This document shows, in pieces, positions 14,782 to 15,806 of a stretch of DNA of 15,806 nucleotides. The notes below the pieces were generated by a model. It was not told the DNA's origin. It worked only from the letters and a program-made list of their open reading frames with translations, and searched no databases. How positions within the stretch are numbered: position 1 is the stretch's first letter; every line of letters begins with the position of its first letter. A program made the translations under genes and the position numbers. The DNA lies in assembly GCA_037892765.1 (NCBI GenBank), contig JBBKBW010000056.1. One strand, 5' to 3'. The stretch comes from Clostridium_AQ sp900552125. GTDB lineage: Bacteria > Bacillota_I > Bacilli_A > Erysipelotrichales > Erysipelotrichaceae.

Positions 14782-15232
14782 ATTCTAAATCTCCATTCTT
14801 AGCAAATGAATAGAAATCTCCATCTACGCTGATACAAAAATCTACCAATATAATTCCTAAAAGTTCTCCTACCTCTTTCAGAGTCCTGCTAAATTGCATA
14901 TCGGCAAATGAAGGAGTACATTCTTGACTCGGATGATTATGTATTGCTATGAATTTGCTAGAATTGAGTAACATTAAACGTTTGAACACTTCTCTTGGAG
15001 CAGTCAATATTCTGTCAATCATTCCTCTGGAAACTTCGAATGTTCCTATTAATTTTAGCTTTGTATCTAATGCTAGATTACATAAGACTTCTTCTGCGTT
15101 CCTATGTATCTGAAGAACATCTTCTGCTATATGCTGAACATTTTCAGGACTGTTCATGATATTGTCTAATTCATATCTTCTAGAACTTTCCTTAACTAAC
15201 TGTAATCTGTATGATGTAACAATGTGATTCAT
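14780..15232 (-). CDS. radC: RadC-family JAMM/MPN-domain protein
   Basis: 150-residue protein with only the C-terminal RadC/JAB domain, as is usual for copies on plasmids and conjugative elements; chromosomal RadC is about 220 residues with a helix-hairpin-helix part. The zinc-site motif is HNHPSQECTPSFAD: His98, His100, Ser102 and Asp111. The upstream acidic residue is Glu47 or Glu48 in NAEEVLCNLALD. FEVSRGMIDRILTAPREVFKRLMLLNSSKFIAIHNHPS follows the family pattern, with GQ replaced by QE after the SxxS site. The true role is debated; a repair function is no longer well supported and a role in mobile-element biology is suspected. GGGAGG lies 8 nt before the ATG and 3 nt after repeat copy B. 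Confidence 0.92.
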   Translation of the reverse strand: MNHIVTSYRLQLVKESSRRYELDNIMNSPENVQHIAEDVLQIHRNAEEVLCNLALDTKLKLIGTFEVSRGMIDRILTAPREVFKRLMLLNSSKFIAIHNHPSQECTPSFADMQFSRTLKEVGELLGIILVDFCISVDGDFYSFAKNGDLE

Positions 15233-15248
15233 TTTCTTTACCTCCCTG

Positions 15249-15379
15249 ACACTTTTATCAGCTCATGATCGAACGTCTGTCAAAGGCGAGCAAAGCGAGT
15301 GTAATTTACCTTTGATAGGGAAGTGAGAGCATGATAATGTTCAATAAATAGATAGGATCTTCCAGTTTTATAAAAAGCC
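15249..15379 (-). repeat. 131-bp repeat, copy B (candidate structured leader of radC)
   Basis: Partner of 13519-13649, exactly 1730 bp away. The core hairpin is CTATCAAAGG (15309-15318) with CCTTTGACAG (15277-15286), one A-C mismatch in 10. The outer helix keeps its pairing: TTATC with GATAA, where copy A has GGTAA (U-A here, U-G there), and GCTC with GAGC. The hairpin loop differs most between copies (15286-15305). The core ends 17 bp before the radC start, so the ribosome site directly follows the structure. Confidence 0.85.
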
Positions 15380-15388
15380 TTAATGAAG

Positions 15389-15413
15389 GTGCAGCACGCT
15401 TTAAGTGCTGCAC
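15389..15413 (-). terminator. Variable hairpin 5' of repeat copy B
   Basis: GTGCAGCAC and GTGCTGCAC form a perfect 9-bp GC-rich stem around a 7-nt loop. In the mRNA sense GGCTTTTT follows after 9 nt. There is no T run in the plus direction. It matches the 12-bp stem beside copy A in position but not in sequence. Confidence 0.5.
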
Positions 15414-15423
15414 TAAATCGAAA

Positions 15424-15455
15424 TGAAAAAAATAGGAATACCGCTATCCCTATTT
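15424..15455 (-). terminator. Strong terminator after the DpnD/PcfM-like gene
   Basis: On the minus strand AAATAGGGATA pairs with TATTCCTATTT (11 bp, one G-T) around GCGG, followed by seven T. It overlaps the TAG that ends the startless small frame 15450-15520. Confidence 0.88.
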
Positions 15456-15520
15456 CATATATTTCTCATAAGCTACAAATATGTTTCCTGTTTCACAAAA
15501 CCACCTCTTTCTATTATTTT
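15450..15520 (-). pseudogene. Remnant of a small gene, about 17-23 codons, no start
   Basis: An open frame reading WFCETGNIFVAYEKYMK ends in TAG at 15450-15452, inside the terminator stem, the same stop-in-terminator layout as mazF and radC. AAAGAGGTGG lies where a ribosome site would be, but no ATG, GTG or TTG follows in this frame. An ATG at 15525 is out of frame and meets TAA after three codons. It may be the 3' end of a decayed gene, or not coding at all. Confidence 0.3.
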
Positions 15521-15549
15521 TTCATAGAGGTGCAAGTTGCACCCCTATA
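15517..15549 (-). promoter_or_regulatory. Hairpin downstream of the DpnD/PcfM-like gene
   Basis: GGTGCAA and TTGCACC meet around a single base (15528-15542), extended by flanking pairs to TAGGGGTGCAA with TTGCACCTCTA (one G-T). It starts about 10 bp past the stop of the gene at 15558 and is followed by ATGAAAAAAT rather than a T run, so it is a 3'-end structure or a protein-binding palindrome, not a classical terminator. Confidence 0.4.
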
Positions 15550-15557
15550 AATCAAAT

Positions 15558-15788
15558 CTAATAAATCTCTTTCCATTCAGTAGAAAATCCGGTTTCTACA
15601 TCTTCTACTTCACGTAATGTTATTCCATTGTAATCTTCTGCTGTTAAAACAATTTCTTCTTTTCTATATGCCTCTGTTATTTTATTTTCTGCATATTCCA
15701 TTCTTTCATCAACATTCATGCTATCAGGACATTCTACTTCAATTTCCTTAACTAAATGTTCTTCGATACGAACGATAACTTTACTCAT
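15558..15788 (-). CDS. DpnD/PcfM-like small protein
   Basis: 76-residue protein. It opens with a strand (KVIVRIEEHLVKEIEVECPD), has an acidic helix (NVDERMEYAENKITEAYRKE) and ends with EEIVLTAEDYNGITLREVED, which resembles the C-terminal pattern of the DpnD/PcfM family found on conjugative plasmids and phages. Function is unknown in the family. AAAGGAG stands 9 nt before the ATG, and the overlapping ATGATGAATG suggests coupling to another gene beyond the window edge. It is the first gene of this block that is fully visible. The family call rests on pattern memory, so a plain hypothetical protein is the alternative. Confidence 0.6.
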   Translation of the reverse strand: MSKVIVRIEEHLVKEIEVECPDSMNVDERMEYAENKITEAYRKEEIVLTAEDYNGITLREVEDVETGFSTEWKEIY

Positions 15789-15806
15789 TCATCATTTCTC
15801 CTTTCG

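Larger units (their letters stand above)
12573..15806. mobile_element. Cargo region of an integrative/conjugative-type element (left part, open to the right)
   Basis: From the strand switch at about 12570 to the window end all genes are on the minus strand and are of kinds common on Firmicute conjugative elements and plasmids: DUF4314, MazEF, a short RadC and DpnD/PcfM. Two copies of a 131-bp repeat link them. No integrase, relaxase, coupling protein or att site is visible, so the exact border and the type of element are not fixed. The left border could lie anywhere between 12550 and about 13060. Confidence 0.55.

Noticed and set aside
13519..15379. CRISPR-like or insertion-sequence origin of the repeats
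   Set aside because: Only two copies exist, with genes between them, no short regular spacing, no terminal inverted repeats and no transposase frame.

Overview
The window is AT-rich, uses the standard code with strong AGGAGG-type ribosome binding sites, and carries a Firmicute-style gene set. It fits a low-GC Bacillota; I lean towards a gut Erysipelotrichia relative, but the sequence alone does not prove the family. There are no rRNA or tRNA genes, no insertion sequence and no CRISPR array.

Left part (1-12550) looks chromosomal. On the minus strand lie an ABC ATPase and an FtsX-type permease in one operon, followed upstream by a wrecked HD-domain phosphohydrolase gene (three frameshifts and one nonsense codon, but a perfect start and ribosome site). 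On the plus strand follow a sugar O-acetyltransferase, glutamyl-tRNA synthetase (gltX), a PaaI-type thioesterase, an overlooked 43-residue membrane peptide gene, a three-domain Xaa-Pro aminopeptidase and a CpXC zinc-ribbon protein. Next come a 414-residue helix-turn-helix plus TPR-like regulator of RRNPP appearance and, 153 bp behind it, a separately promoted 39-codon gene for a signal-peptide-like pro-peptide with an inverted repeat at its transcription start. Together these look like an undescribed peptide quorum-sensing cassette. An orphan carbohydrate-importer ATPase (MsmX/MalK type) ends this part at a strong terminator.

Right part (about 12570-15806) switches to the minus strand and has the cargo of a conjugative or integrative element: a DpnD/PcfM-like small protein, a RadC/JAMM protein, an unknown 113-residue protein, a MazEF toxin-antitoxin pair with its own promoter and palindromic operator, a DUF4314 protein and an unknown 146-residue protein. 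No integrase, relaxase or attachment site is inside the window, so the element runs off the right edge.

The most unusual feature here is a 131-bp sequence present twice, exactly 1730 bp apart (113/131 identical, no gaps), once directly before radC and once before the DUF4314 gene. In the mRNA sense each copy folds into the same long hairpin with an outer two-part helix, and each is preceded by a strong hairpin whose sequence is completely different in the two copies while the pairing is kept. That pattern suggests a structured leader RNA, or a DNA-level element, shared by several operons of the mobile element.
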